64,000 bases of DNA, taken from Cloeon dipterum (lineage: Eukaryota > Arthropoda > Insecta > Ephemeroptera > Baetidae). The DNA is taken from the NCBI RefSeq assembly GCF_949628265.1, contig NC_088789.1, forward strand, positions 20,825,883 through 20,889,882, read 5' to 3'. Below are positions 47,901 through 60,419 of the stretch, in pieces. Below the pieces are notes generated by a model, which saw nothing but the letters and a program-made list of their open reading frames with translations, did not search any database and was not told the origin of the DNA. The translations under genes and the position numbers were made by a program. Positions within the stretch are counted from its first letter, which is position 1, and the number at the start of each line of letters is the position of its first letter.

Positions 47901-50900
47901 CACCGGTGGTTGGCTCGGCTGACACTATTTTAAACGTGAAGTTTTTGATAGGGTCGGAGAGCATTTTTTTCTCTTGCGCTTTTTAATTCTTGACCTTTTT
48001 CCCCGGCGGCTGGCGCAGTTTAGCCAGATTCACGGTGGCTGGCGGCTGCCCAAATGATTAAAACTGGCCGAGACCTCTAACTAAAAAGGATCGTAGGTGT
48101 TTGTTTACCTTGCATTTGGTGAAGACGAGTCTGCTCTCCAAATCCTGGATGGAGAGAAGCGGTTTGCCCTCAGAGTCGGGCTCCATGAGGCCGGAATTGG
48201 CCGTGATATCCTTATAAGTGACCTCGAACGCGTGGACCACTTTTGAAAGAGCTGCGTATTCTTCATCATTAACTTTAGAGTTTTTCAGGACGGTCTGCAA
48301 AAGCTTCAAAGTTTCCCGGTAGTGCTGCAAATGGAGTTTTTATAGCCGTACTGCTGTGATGCGAAAGCGAGAGAGGGAAAGAGAGAGAGAGAGAGAGAGA
48401 TAGTAAATCGCATACCTCGAGAGGCTTGTGGAGGAAGGTAGTTAGATCTGGACGTCTTTTGGGAATTGGAGGGTCGGAGACTACTTTCATGAAACCGGGG
48501 TGGCTGCTTTGTTGCGCCAACAGGCAATCAGCCTTCTTCAGGCCCAGGCAGTACTTGCGGTACGCATTCGTCAGCGCTTGCACCTAAGTTTCGCAATTTA
48601 AATTAATAAATTATTAGGACTGACAGAGTGAGTGCTTCTCTCGTGAATAATTAACTAAAACAACAACGCTTGTCTTTACGCCGCCAGATTTCTGCCTGTA
48701 TAAATTTCATAATATAACTTTGCAAGGCGGCAACAGATTTTCATGGTAATTATTGTTTTAAATGGGATAGGTTCTTTTCTACTCTATTAAAGATTGTGGA
48801 GTTTCAATTCAGTCAGCTTCTCAGCCATTTTAGGTTGACGTTTTTTTACCAAGTATTAGTTTTTGTGTTTTTCGGTAGCGTTAAATTTTTTATTGATTCA
48901 ATTAATATTTATTTTTAAGTGTCATCAAACAACTCTATTAAGCATTTGAACCGCAAAACAACAGTAAGTTGACATTTATTTGTTTTAGGATCTGCAAGAG
49001 GCACTAATTATCCTAATTATTCATTTTTTTCTTGTGTTCGCAAGAGACACAAACTTTTTTTAATTGTCTACTAGAGACTTTTTTTCTTTAGCTGCTTTAG
49101 CTGAACAAAAATAAAAACCAGGTACTGTTCTGTACGAGGTTAAAACTTATGATAAATTAATCAGAAGGAGTGCAATGAGAAATCTTTCTTTTTGAACGCT
49201 CAGGGGAATGAATAATTAAAACCAGACACATCGATAAAGACGCTTGCCTTGTTGACGTAAACCCTTCCGAGGTTTTGCCCAAGAGAGTCTGTGTCGTCGG
49301 TTAGCATCTGTTCGAGCATCTCCTCAGTGAGCATGACCAGCTGCATAAGGAAAAGAGCACGAATTTAAGGTGCCAAATTCGCTCGCACGAAGGGGACGAG
49401 AAAGGCTCACCTCCTCACTGTTCTGGAAGAGAATGAAGTGATCCTGCGAGGAAAGCAGGTCTTTGCGGTCGGCGAGAGGCACGAGGAAGCGGTCGACGCC
49501 GAAACGCATCGCCAGCGCAAACTGTTGCAGCTTCTGCAGCAGCTGGTAGATGGCCCTTTTACGCGCGTCGTCGGTGCTCAGCACCGCCTGCCAGAGTTAA
49601 GAGCAGAAAGTGTTTGCATTGCATTTGCACAGGCGGACACGAACGAGTTTCCGACACACATGTCATGCAAGGCAACAGCATTTCGTGATGTAGGCAAATG
49701 TTCTGTCGCGCCTGTTGCGCAGGTTGCATGCTATATTTTCGACTAGCTCTAAATCATGGGTTGAAATTTATGCAAATAAAATTCTGTTTCATGCGATAAA
49801 GGGTTTAAAAACGAAATAAAATACACAGGAAATAAGGCATAAATTAACATAAACATCTTTTTAATGATGCAAATCATAGCACAAAAAAGCCGGGGGCTGG
49901 CATCACAAAATGCGTGTTCTTTAATTCACTTAAAAATAATAGTCAGGCGTACGTACAAGATGACACAATAATAGGCAAAAACAAACAGCATAATATGTAC
50001 AGCGTGTGGAAAACGAGCGTTTACTGGCACAATGGTAACAAGGGCACTTGTTTGATTATTTGTATTAATCTCATCGCTAAGAAACTAGTCGGGCTCAAAC
50101 GATCACGCCGGAACCCACCTCGCTGGAGAAGGTGACCTGCGGCAGCTGCAGTCTTTTTCTCAGGTCGGACGTGGTGGCACTGCAGTCGGTCACCGACGCC
50201 GAACGCCGCGTCGCCGGCGGCGGCATCGGCACGGCGGGTGTCTGCTGCGGCTGCTGCAGCACCACTCCGTTCGGCGTGGTGCGCCGGTACACCTCCAGGG
50301 TCAGGTTGTTGCCGCCCAATCTGCAATCACAGCCAGAAACCAAATTTAAATTCATGCGTTGATAAAGTAATAACCAGCAGCTTAAAAACCACTAATGTCA
50401 AATAATTTTAACAAACTAAAATATATTTGATACACTGAAAACAATTTCAAACAGGCCAATAAAAATAATCAAAATTTGTTTATTAAATATAGGTAAAATT
50501 GAAAATGTTTAGTTTGGTTTATTCTATTTTATTTTGAAATTTTTATTTTGTTTTTTGCTCTGTAAACTTATTTTATATTGCTTCCATGCTCATCTTTAGA
50601 GAACATTATTCAACAAAAATGCGGTTCAATATTTAGTGTCCAAAGAGATCTAGTATTTTATAATGTTTTTATAGCTGAAAAATTTATTTGCATTAGTCCC
50701 TTAGTGTTCAAAGCCGCTAAGAGACGGAGCAACCGGTCTCTTACAATTTTAAGCAAATATTTGAAGAAATGGTACATTGATAGGCTGAACTGATATTAAT
50801 TTTCTACACATCAAGAGGAATAATTTTAGGTGCAGATCCTGAATATCGTAGAAGATCGAATGAGCATTAATATCGTAAGTATTCGGTGGCACCATCTGCT

Positions 50901-53900
50901 GGCAGCTTCGAACACTAAGAGCTTACGCAAATTGTGAATGCAATTAACAGCCAAAACATTAACAGGCAGCGTAACAGAGCGGCCCTCCTGAAGTAATTAT
51001 TTTTATACACTTATTAAATATATTTTTTACTGTTCCAAAATTACTATTGCTCCGTTCCCAGACTGAAAAAATCCTCTTTCCAATCGAAACAAAGAGCTGA
51101 TCTGATAAATCAACAGGCGTTATCGTTTTGCGGTTCAATCCGCCCCCGCGGGAGTACGCGTGAAACAATTTAGCCGTTATTCAAATTCTCCTGAAAAAAC
51201 GCGTGCACTTCGGCCGGGGGTAACTCCCTCGGGAGAAAACACACGCCGCGCACTGCGGATGTGCTGAGATTTATTCCGCATCAAAATTTCAGTGCTTTGC
51301 GCCAGCCTGCCGGTGGCTGGCTTAATGGGAAATTACAAAATGGCCTCGAGAGACCGCGCGCGCCCGACACTCATCTCGAGGGCCGGCGCGAATAACGGGC
51401 CAAATCGCCCACTTGTTTGGTTTCAAGCCGCAAATGCGCCCCCCTCCCTACAGCAGCCCTCGTTTGTGCCGTGCGTTCGGTGGATGAAATGTAATACCAA
51501 CCTGATCAGATTGAGAATGGCGTCTTCGGGCATGGTCACCACGTTCTGGTTCTCAACGAAAATGATGTAGTCGCCTGGCCTCATGCCGGCCTTGTCCGCG
51601 GGCAACCCAACCTCCACTCTTTCGACCCTGCAAGCAAATTCGTAAATATATTAGTTTTTATACTACATCATTTTTATTTGTTCGTTTGAAAGCACCGACC
51701 CCAGAGCAATGATTGGCGCGTCGCACGAATTGGCCTTCACTAAATATATTTTGAGAATTTTGTTTGTTTTATTTTGTTAGGGTTATTTTTGTTTTATTGT
51801 TAAAAAATTGAATTATTCAAAAGTATTATTTACAAATCTACAAATAAAATGTCATTTTCAATAAATGAAGATATTTATATTTTAACTCTATGATCACTCA
51901 AAAATCTGGTCGATATTTTCAAAAATTATATATCCTGTAGAAACAATTATGCAGCTTTGTAATATAAGATTTAAATGCTCATTATAATAGCTTCTTTCTC
52001 ATTATAGTTTGCTAAAAATTGATATGCCTGGTCATATGCAAAATGGAAACATTAAAAAGTGCATTTCTGAATTCAGTTTATTTATCAATAGCACAGAAAT
52101 TTACGATACACTGATACACTCCATAACGAATTTTTCCCCAAAAAATTCAATTCTCTTTAGCTTTGTAAGTAGTTTGAAAATTGATTTAAAAATTGTCATT
52201 TAAAAATCAGACTTGGAACTATCACCTAAAAAATTCTTAAACTGAAAATTGTCCAAAATTTCTATTTATTTGCTGTTTTTCAATACTAAAATTTGCTTTA
52301 CAGGTAGTTAAATTTTTTAACAAGAACAATAAGAATGAGTTTTGTCCTATTGTTCTTACCTTTTCATTTTTATTTTTTTACGTTGTAAAAGAACATTTTT
52401 TCCTTCATATTGCCACAAAGAGAGTTGCTGGTATAAAAATAGATGAGTGTAAGCAAATTATTCTCACCTTGGTGGTTGGGTCCAGGCGACGGAGAAGCCA
52501 AAGCCGGTGCCCTGCTTTCGCATCAGTTTTTTGGTGGTGGTGAAAGGCGTCCTGCCCAGGGCGGAACTCGGCTTCTGCCCTTCATCGGCAGGTGGCTCCA
52601 GCTCCAAGTGACACAAGAAGGTATTGTCCTCGGTCTGCGTGCCTGCAGGACAAGGAAAAACCAGACAAACTCGTCAGAATTTTCGTACAAAAATACGCCC
52701 GGGGTGTGTGTGCGGCGTCGGCGGCGGCGAGAGAGCAACCCTCGGCGAACGAGTGCCCTCCGCGCAAACGACGCGCAGTGGAGAGAGAAAAATACTCACT
52801 TGGTGTTGAGAAGGCTTTTCTGTATCCGGAGCGCCTCTTGTCGTGACCTAGAAACAAACATCCCCCGTGAAAATTCCTCTAGCGGCTTTATTAAAAATGG
52901 AAATGTGTTTGCGTTTGACTGAGTGAGAATAAGAGAGCGAGAGAAGGGCTTATTTGCACTTACGTCTGGGCGTGACTGCGTCGTTCTCGCGAGCATCGTC
53001 CAGGCTCGAGTCTGACATGTGCTCCGCCATCTCACTGCTGTTTTTTGATCCTGAAACACGGAAATCCAGGTTGGAAATGCTTTCGAGACTTTTTGGGACT
53101 AAAATCAATTGGGTAATTTTCTAGATTAATTGCTACTCCTCAGAAAAATCCTTTTAGCTCATTACTCTCTAACATGAAGATAGATTTTAACTATTTTTAA
53201 CTTTTTAAATTGAATCCACCATTTCATCTAGCGTTAACCCTTTCATCCTCAAAGTATATAGCACCAATAATTGCTCTAGAGAGATTTATATATCTCGCTG
53301 ACACCCTGAACATTTAAATATTTTTATGCGGCTTAATTTATTGCAAATTAATTAAGACATATAAATAATTAATAATAATAAATTAATAAATAATATTACG
53401 TATATGGATAAAATTAAAAGAAATATATAAAATAAACGTGAGTATTTAAAATAAACTATTTTATTACTTTTAATTAAATTTTTTTAATTGAATTTTAAAA
53501 TTTCAACAATAATCTGCAATATATTATTCAACATACCTGTTAACTGGCCGGTGGACTTGGTGACAGCTACGTTCTGGGAGCGTCCTGTGCTCGGAGAAAG
53601 TACCAAGAAAGATCCGCGCACGTCCTGCAATCCGAACAAAAGCCAAAGGTCAAACGTGCGGTTGCAAACTTATCATTATTTCGATTTCAACAGGCTCGTG
53701 TGTGGAAAGAGACGGCGTCTCGCGGGACTTCGCGCCCGGGAAATCGAGCGAATTATGCAACGAGACAAGCGGTGGCAATTTGTTGCTCCTCCAGCCATAT
53801 TTCACGAAAACGAGACTCACGCGAAGCCACAATTTATTTATGGTCCCATTCAGATGAGAATCGAATTACGCGCCGGTCTAGTGCAGGAATGCGCCGCGCT

Positions 53901-56900
53901 ATTAAAGTGCGAAGCCCGTCAGAGTGGATTTACTATTCGCGTATCGATCCGGAAGCCTGCGAACCACCTCGTGTGTCCGCTCCACTATTCAAAATTCGTG
54001 CTTTTCCAGCGGCTATATATATGCCGAGATTAAGTGAGACGAGTTAAAGCAGAGCCGAGACGCTCGCTTCTTCTCTTGTTTCGTTCTCGATGCTTCTGCT
54101 GCTTGCTCGCCATGTACTCCACCGAGCAGCCTTTCTTTTGCTCCAAAAAGACTTGTTGAAAGTTAAATTGCCACCAGAGTGAATTCGCGTGACAAAAACT
54201 TGGCTTCAGAGTGAGCACACTAAAGTGCTTCTTAACAGCGTAATAATTTCACGAGATAACTTGTACATCTCAACTTGCTTGCTCCTCTGAAACATCTATT
54301 TTCTAGACGATTAGGTAGATAAAAAAGGAAAAAAGCATTTGAGACGTTTCAAAAGATTCCTTAAGTTTCAGACGAAACAAAAAGGAACTCTTTTACTGCA
54401 AAACATATGAAAAAATAATTTTTACAGCGAGACGAACTTTTCTAAATGTGAAAATTTATAAATGGGAGAGTGATTTAAAAATAAATTAAAAAACAGAAGG
54501 TGAGATTGTCATAAAATCAAAAACATCCTGTAAAAGCGAAATCCACGGGTCGTTGGACAGTTTTGGTTCACGATAAGCAAAATTGACGATATTCAATCGG
54601 TCCGCGTGTCCCTACAAAAATTGTTCATCATTTTTGTGTTAAAAAATTGGTTCTCAGTTCACATCTGCAGGTGGCGAAAATACAAAAAAAAGGAAAAACA
54701 GTGTCTGGTTACGATTCCTCTCGTCACGAGCTCAATCAAAAGAGATTAAATGAAATATTACAGTTTTCTTTCGGGCATTTTCTTGATTAGAGCATTTTTA
54801 ACATAAGTAATTAATTGCTGAATCACATTTGAACAAACTTTAATGAAATTTTCTAAGCAGGGATAGTTTCATTCAAATACTGCTCTAATTAAATTTGAAA
54901 AAGTAGTTTTTTTAATATTTGCTTGTACTGTAACCGCCAAATCTCAACTTCTAACCCTAAAAATTGTAAAAACTGCACACCTTTCAATCTCTCCTGGTGC
55001 TCTCAGTGGTTTTAGAGGTGTTTGTTTAACAGCAAGAGTGAGATTTAACATTTTTTCTGAATATCTCGTGGGCAAATAGAAACCAAAATTTGATTAATTG
55101 ATGACATTTGCTTCCTCACTTTTTAATTTAAATATAAAAAATTATTCTTCTAGAATTAGAAATGCAAATCCCATCGGAATTTCTCAGTCAATTTCAATTT
55201 TTACAAACGCTTGATAAAATCTTCAAAATGCAGTGAACCAATTCGAAGGCAGTGTGAAATTGTGCGCCAATTGAGTTTGTTTGCGAAGGAAGCATTAGAT
55301 CAGCGTGCTAATCCCGCAAGTCTGCGCGGATCGAAATTCGCCGGCAGCGACGGCTGCAAGTAAGTGGCAACAAGAGCAGAAATTGGAACGGCCGCGTGCG
55401 TAAATTTCCCAGGACGCCAGACGCAGGAATTCTCTCGTTTCTGGATCTCATTTATTCCCGCGCGCAGAGGAGCTGGGGCACATTTATTTTTCAGTTTATT
55501 TTCCGTGTTTGGCCATTTGGCACGGCGCTCGGGGAAAACACGCTCATTTCTCACTCGCTAAGCAGTCCCAGCGGCCGCCGCTTAAAACCGCATTTGCATT
55601 AAATCAATAACCGCGAGAGAGACCATCTGGGAATCAGTCTGACGAGAGAACAATAAGCCTGATAATGCATTAACTCCGGATTTTAAATTGAATTTTTATC
55701 AGGAAAAACAGTCGACTATTTTGATACAGAAAAACAGCCGTTTTTCGGAAATGATAACCAATTCTCTATCTGACCATTGATTTTTTGCATTTTTTGTTCT
55801 ATAAAAGGATACTAGAGGGTTTTATAGTGGAAATTATTAAATTGAAAAATATATGCGGCATTTCTTACATTTCTTTCATAAAGGAATGAATGATTTTATA
55901 TCATACACGTCTGCAGTTTTTATTTATGAAGCAGAAATAAAATCTGGACAATGCACCTTTGGAACCAATTTTTTTTTACTTTTTAGACGGTTTTGGAAGT
56001 GTTTGACGCTTCTAAACGATATAATGCAAAACTCAAATCGCTTCAAATCGCACGATTTGTGGTCCTGTGACGATTGGGAGCTCAGCAATAATTATAATCA
56101 TCTGCTAGAATTCACAGCCCATGTTCATTTTGTAAAAATGTGGAAAAACTAATGCTTGATAAATGGAATATTCTAAAATCTGCAAATATTTAGAAAAAAA
56201 ATATAACACACCTCATTGAAAATTATCTTGAGAGGATGTGTAGTCTTTTTTATCCCTCACCGTGTGTGCAAATTAGCGATTTTCCCTTTGAGATAGTGTC
56301 GAGTAGAAGGCAGAGTTTTGTATCGGTATATGCTTGTTAATTTTCCAACAGCACGAGAGGCAGCGATCAAGATTTTTCCTCGCGTGTTTCAAAAGCTGGC
56401 CTCCTTTGTCCACTTGAGGCAGCAGTTTTCACCTCACGCTTTTCGGGAATCACGTCAAGTGCAAAATAATAAATTGTGCAGCGGCAATGGAGGCCGTCAA
56501 CGGTGTAGAAGGTTCGCCAAAACCTTTGTAGATCCGAGATATGCTTCGTACCGTAATTTTTGAGGCATTGGCTAATCACAAATCTCCCGGGGAGGGTTGG
56601 TCGGGGGCTAAAAATAGGCTGACCCACTTTTGGCACGTTTTACTTGATACAATCTGCATCTTTCCAGCTTGGCCTTTTAAGCATCCGCAAGAGGTACTAG
56701 ATCATAAACATCTCACGGGAGCAAAATCATTTTGATCTCGCTACTGAAAAAAAAAGTTAAAATTTGCACAACTTCACCTCTTCTAGAGTGCAGGAACCCA
56801 TTCCACTTTCCGCCGTGTGCCTCCAGGGAGGCTTCCAAGCCTGCGGGCCGGAGCTTTTTTAATTTGGCAAATGCACGTGCATCCATAAATAAAGGTGCGG

Positions 56901-58237
56901 GAGAGAGATAAAAGCTTATCGCTGGGGCCGAGCATTCCATTGATCCAGCGGCGCGAAAATAGAGTTAAGCGAGAGAACTAATGGTATAGGTGGTGTGTTG
57001 CTTGTGGGTCATATCCGCGCGGGAAAACGGCTTCGGCCACGCCGGCTGAGCGGTAATTGACGTCAGCCTTGGACGAGCACGCCGCCGGGTCACGGTGTGA
57101 CCTTTGAGTGTGTGTGTGTGTGTGTGTGTGTGTGTCGCTGCTCTATAGCCGGATTTGACATAAATTTTTCGACTTGAACTCGAGGAATGAGGAAAACATT
57201 TCTTGGTGTTAACGGATTTTTCTTCCTGTCTTTGTTTAGGGACATTCCGCTGCAGTTCGAGATAAAATCGAACCGAATCGCCAACTCGGCGACGACTGAC
57301 TTTCTTTTCTTCTTATTCAGTCTGACGGGTTATCAGACTTGGAGAAACTAACTTCTTCTTCTTCTTCTTCTTTTGCAAAGACTATTATTGACGGATGCGT
57401 GCGGCTATTTCGGGCGCCTAAAAGTTCCGCAAATAATCACTTATACAGCCACCGACGGGGTACGGGCTCAACCCTTTTTTATAGTGACGTCAGACCTCGC
57501 TAATGCGATATTGGAGAAGCCTAGACTTTGCATGCTCTGTTTGTTGTGCTTTTGACAAAGATGATGAATTTGTAACCATGACTGTGTCCTTTCAGATATT
57601 TTGTTGATTTGCTATTGAGAATAAAAATCGGGAAAATGAATCAGACAAAATAAAGAGACACATAATATGTGGTTATCTATTGATCTTTTTTAAATAAAAG
57701 AGTAACGAAACCCAACTTATTTCAATTAATATGAAGTCAAATATGAATGAAAATTGTACACTTAAAAACTAAAATTAATTAACCAATTAGCAGTTAGTAC
57801 AAAAAAATTAAAATATGTTTAAATATTTGGCAGAAAAATATTAAAAAATCGATACGTTTAAAATTGTAATTTAAACGCAGAGTTGTTCGCTATCAGGGGT
57901 TACACATTTCAAAAAAAGTAAATCCAGCTTTCGCTGGTTGATTTGGAAACAACAAACAAAGCACGTACATTTGTGTCGGTTCGGTGGTACGCACTAATTT
58001 TCACATTTGCAAGAAGGAAGCCAAATTACGGTAGGCTGGGTAGGCCATAACATAGCAGCGCTGCGACTTGATGAAATTTGCAACGGGCTCGTGAAATTTA
58101 TGTGCCTTTATGGGCAGTCACGTTTCGGACCGAGCGGCTGGCCTGGCCGGCCTCGGGCATAAATTAATTAAAATCAGCTTACCTGTTTAAATACATCGCC
58201 GACGCCAAAGGACATGCATCCCACACACTCGCTTTTT
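44971..58237 (-). CDS. RhoGEF with PDZ, DH and PH domains and long Lys/Pro/Ser tail; 5' end not resolved (at least 1095 aa)
   Basis: Exons in transcript order are 58237-58183, 53624-53537, 53050-52964, 52847-52800, 52642-52468, 51627-51502, 50320-50119, 49587-49411, 49340-49248, 48583-48416, 48324-48109, 47814-47604, 47536-47377 and 46453-44971 (TGA). All phases agree. The order is: a segment with SECVGCMSFGVGDVF, like the last strands of the C2 domain in long RGS3-type proteins (inference); a PDZ (GTGFGFSVAW … PADKAGMRPGDYIIFVENQ … NNLTLEVYRRT); a DH domain of about 200 residues (KRAIYQLLQKLQQFALAMRF … GLGQNLGRVYVNKVQALTNA region … HYRETLKLLQTVLKNS); a PH domain (RQWIFGGDLSRIEG … LFSDLLLLATV … LKAVWQNLIQRQ); and a roughly 490-residue disordered tail. 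DH-PH proteins load GTP on Rho GTPases. There is no RGS box, so it is not an ARHGEF11/12 orthologue. One intron (49247-48584) is GC-AG. Confidence 0.88.
45645..45765 (-). repeat. Degenerate tandem Lys/Pro repeat in the RhoGEF tail
   Basis: About six imperfect copies of a Ser/Thr-Thr-Pro-Glu-Pro-Lys-Lys unit lie within the last exon, visible on the plus strand as recurrent GGTTCAGGGGTGGAC. The run is basic and Thr/Pro-rich, with many possible proline-directed phosphorylation sites. Confidence 0.8.
48369..48401. repeat. (GA)n microsatellite in a RhoGEF intron
   Basis: A nearly pure GA run lies 15 bases inside the intron, beside the donor at 48416. On the transcript it reads as a (CT)n pyrimidine run, which could influence splicing. 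Confidence 0.85.
57107..57135. repeat. (TG)n microsatellite
   Basis: About 14 consecutive TG units inside the long RhoGEF intron. Confidence 0.9.
57352..57373. repeat. (CTT)n microsatellite
   Basis: About seven CTT units in the same intron. Confidence 0.85.
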
Positions 58238-58669
58238 CTGCAACAACACAAGAGAAAAATGAACGAGATTAGTCAAGCAGGCTCTATAATATGATTTGCA
58301 CGAGTTTGTTTGGCGCGGAGCCAGCGTAGCGGAGGTAATATCCACCTGGGCACCAAAGATTTTTCCGCCCTTGTTTATTACTCCTCGGTCAACCCGCCGA
58401 TGTTTTATTTACTGAAGCTATGTGCGCCAATCAATACGTGGCACACTCTTCGCCGCCCCATTCGTTCCAGCCCTTTCCCCTGATGATCGTTTCGTTTCAT
58501 ATCACCAGCATGCAAGGGAATGTTCTTTTTATAGAGTCTCTCTTACTCACCAAAATTTAACTTTTTAGTGGATTTATGCAGGGAGTTGAAAATTATTAGT
58601 ATTGTTGTCTACGGTGACAAGTTAATCAATGCGCAACAGTCAAAAGAGGAGCTTGCTTCAATTAAAATT

Positions 58670-58980
58670 TGCTAATTTTCACAAAAATTTACAGTGCTTA
58701 TAGCCATATTTTCTTGGCAGACTTTTATTCCTCTCGTCGAGATCTTTCCAACGGTGCGTGGCATGTTTTAGAGAAACTGTGCGTCGTTGAATAAAGTAAG
58801 ATTTCAAGTAGGGAGACAGTCCTTACCATTTGGAAAGGTTGCTAGCCAATGTTCTCAAAATCAAGTTAAATTTTGGCTTTAAGGGAAACCCTAGGGATTA
58901 GATTATATGCATTGAAAGCAAGGATTTTCAGGGGCTTTTCAGTTTCAATCCTCTTTAAATTACAAAATAACACTCCAGGC
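58670..58980 (+). repeat. Dispersed repeat, second subfamily, copy A
   Basis: Shares ordered blocks with 59995-60240 and 62370-62620: a CCATATTTTCTTGG stretch, ATTCCTCTCG with GAGATCTTTCCAACGGTG, AAGATTTCAAG, GGAGACAGTCCT, GCTAGCCAATG, and AAATTTTGGCTTTAA. The CGATTCCTCT/GATCTATCC core is the same as in copies 1-3 further left. Confidence 0.6.
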
Positions 58981-59994
58981 AACAATAAATACCTTTTTAA
59001 TCCTTTTTAATAGATAATTCGGAACGTGTAAAACTGATGGTCGATTATTTTTCTGCACCTTTTGTATGAACATAACATTTCAAAATCTATTTTCCCATTA
59101 ATTCAATTGAAGGGGTGATTATTGCCAAAAAAATAGCAATTGTCTAACTGTGAGCTGCTTTTCCCTTCATCTACTATTTAACAAATAAATAGAAAAAATG
59201 GGTCAAGTTGGCCACTTCATTCTGATTAAATAAACCTCAGCACGTAAATCAGTGCTTGGGTTCAGTTACTGAGTGGCAAAATGGAATGAAGCGCTTGCAA
59301 AACAATTAGCCTAAGCGCTGCAGATGCAAGTGAATTCATTAAACGGGGCGACAGCACTCACGGCCGAGTGAATAATTAACTGAAAGCGTACACACGAGTG
59401 ACATATATGTATTCCTGAGCCTAATCTCGGCATGCCGATGAATTATAAATGACAGTGAGCGCGGGAGTTAGTTTGTTGCGCTTGCAAACAAACACACACA
59501 CCGACGGGGATGAGGGTGGGGTGGCTTTTGAATATGATATCGGCGGCAGCAAAACAACGCGCTACTTAGGCCTTTAATATTTGACGCAGCAGCAGTAGCA
59601 GCAAGACATCAAGGCGGGGATGCACAATAGCTAGCGTTTTTCACGGCAAATTACTTATTCAGCAGCAAGCAACGCCGTCGTCGTCGACGGTGTGTGCACG
59701 GAAAAAACTTTCGCGGCTTTGAAGCCGATTTCTTTTTTTTCGCAGAGAAAAGAAACGGCTTCTTTCTCGAACAAAGGCAGATAAAATCGAGAGCGAATCG
59801 TCATGGAAGCCAAAGCAGCAAAAGCAGTCTTCACTTTGCTTGCTCAAAGAAAGGAGGCGAAGAATTTTCCCTCTGTTTCTAATTTCGTGCAGAGTGTATG
59901 TACTCTGTATTTTTTTTAATGTGTGTCTAAAAGAATTTTTTAAATTTTGTGCTCTACCTCTGCATTAAAAGAGTACCTTGCTACAATTTAAATT

Positions 59995-60240
59995 CAAATT
60001 ACACCAACTTTCTCCAAAATTTATAGCATTTAACCATATTTTCCTTCCAAATAACAATTCCTCCCCTTAAAGGTTTGTGAAATGAAATGAGATTTTAAGG
60101 ACGGAGACAGTCCTCAGCTTTTGAAAAGCATGCTAACCTTCCAGAATATTTATACAAGTCAATTTTGGCATTAAATCATTAATAAAGGATCAATTTATGC
60201 ATTGGCATTAAGGATATTTCGGAATTTTAAAGTATCAAAA
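59995..60240 (+). repeat. Dispersed repeat, second subfamily, copy B
   Basis: Contains TCCAAAATTTATAGCATTT, CCATATTTTCCTTCC, AAGGACGGAGACAGTCCTC, TTTGAAAAGCATGCTAACCT and CAATTTTGGCATTAA in the same order as copies A and C. The central ATTCCTC part is shortened. Confidence 0.6.
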
Positions 60241-60305
60241 GCCACAAAAAATCTCAGGCTGAAATTCCGAAATAAAAAAAATCGATCGCAAGGCTCGTTA
60301 CTCAC

Positions 60306-60411
60306 TCGCAGGTGCTGCTCTTTAGTACAAGATGCACCGTGTACGTGCGGGCAAACAGAATGGGAAATGCGAGGTGCGCAGCAAACAAAGTAAAGGCAGG
60401 TGTGTTTGACT
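60306..60411 (-). other. Possible upstream coding exon of the RhoGEF
   Basis: A consensus donor (GA|GTGAGT) at 60306 leaves two bases that complete the codon opening exon 58237. The joined frame is open back to a plausible acceptor (TCTGCCAG) before 60411 and reads …TVHLVLKSSTCE then KSECVGCMSFG. Phase fits, but the upstream half is very hydrophobic and not clearly domain-like. The rest of the expected N-terminal domain was not found. Confidence 0.3.
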
Positions 60412-60419
60412 CTGGCAGA

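Larger units (their letters stand above)
54018..58182 (-). other. Long RhoGEF intron, distal part
   Basis: This is part of the 4.5-kb intron between exons 58237-58183 and 53624-53537. No coding exon was recognised. It contains two microsatellites: (TG)n at 57107-57135 and (CTT)n at about 57352-57373. There is also a weak trace of the dispersed repeat near 54705-54740. Some GC-richer islands with CATAAATAAAG-type motifs near 56885 could be alternative promoters. Confidence 0.5.

Noticed and set aside
52443-52922. 159-codon plus-strand ORF
   Set aside because: Overlaps two well-supported minus-strand RhoGEF exons in antisense.
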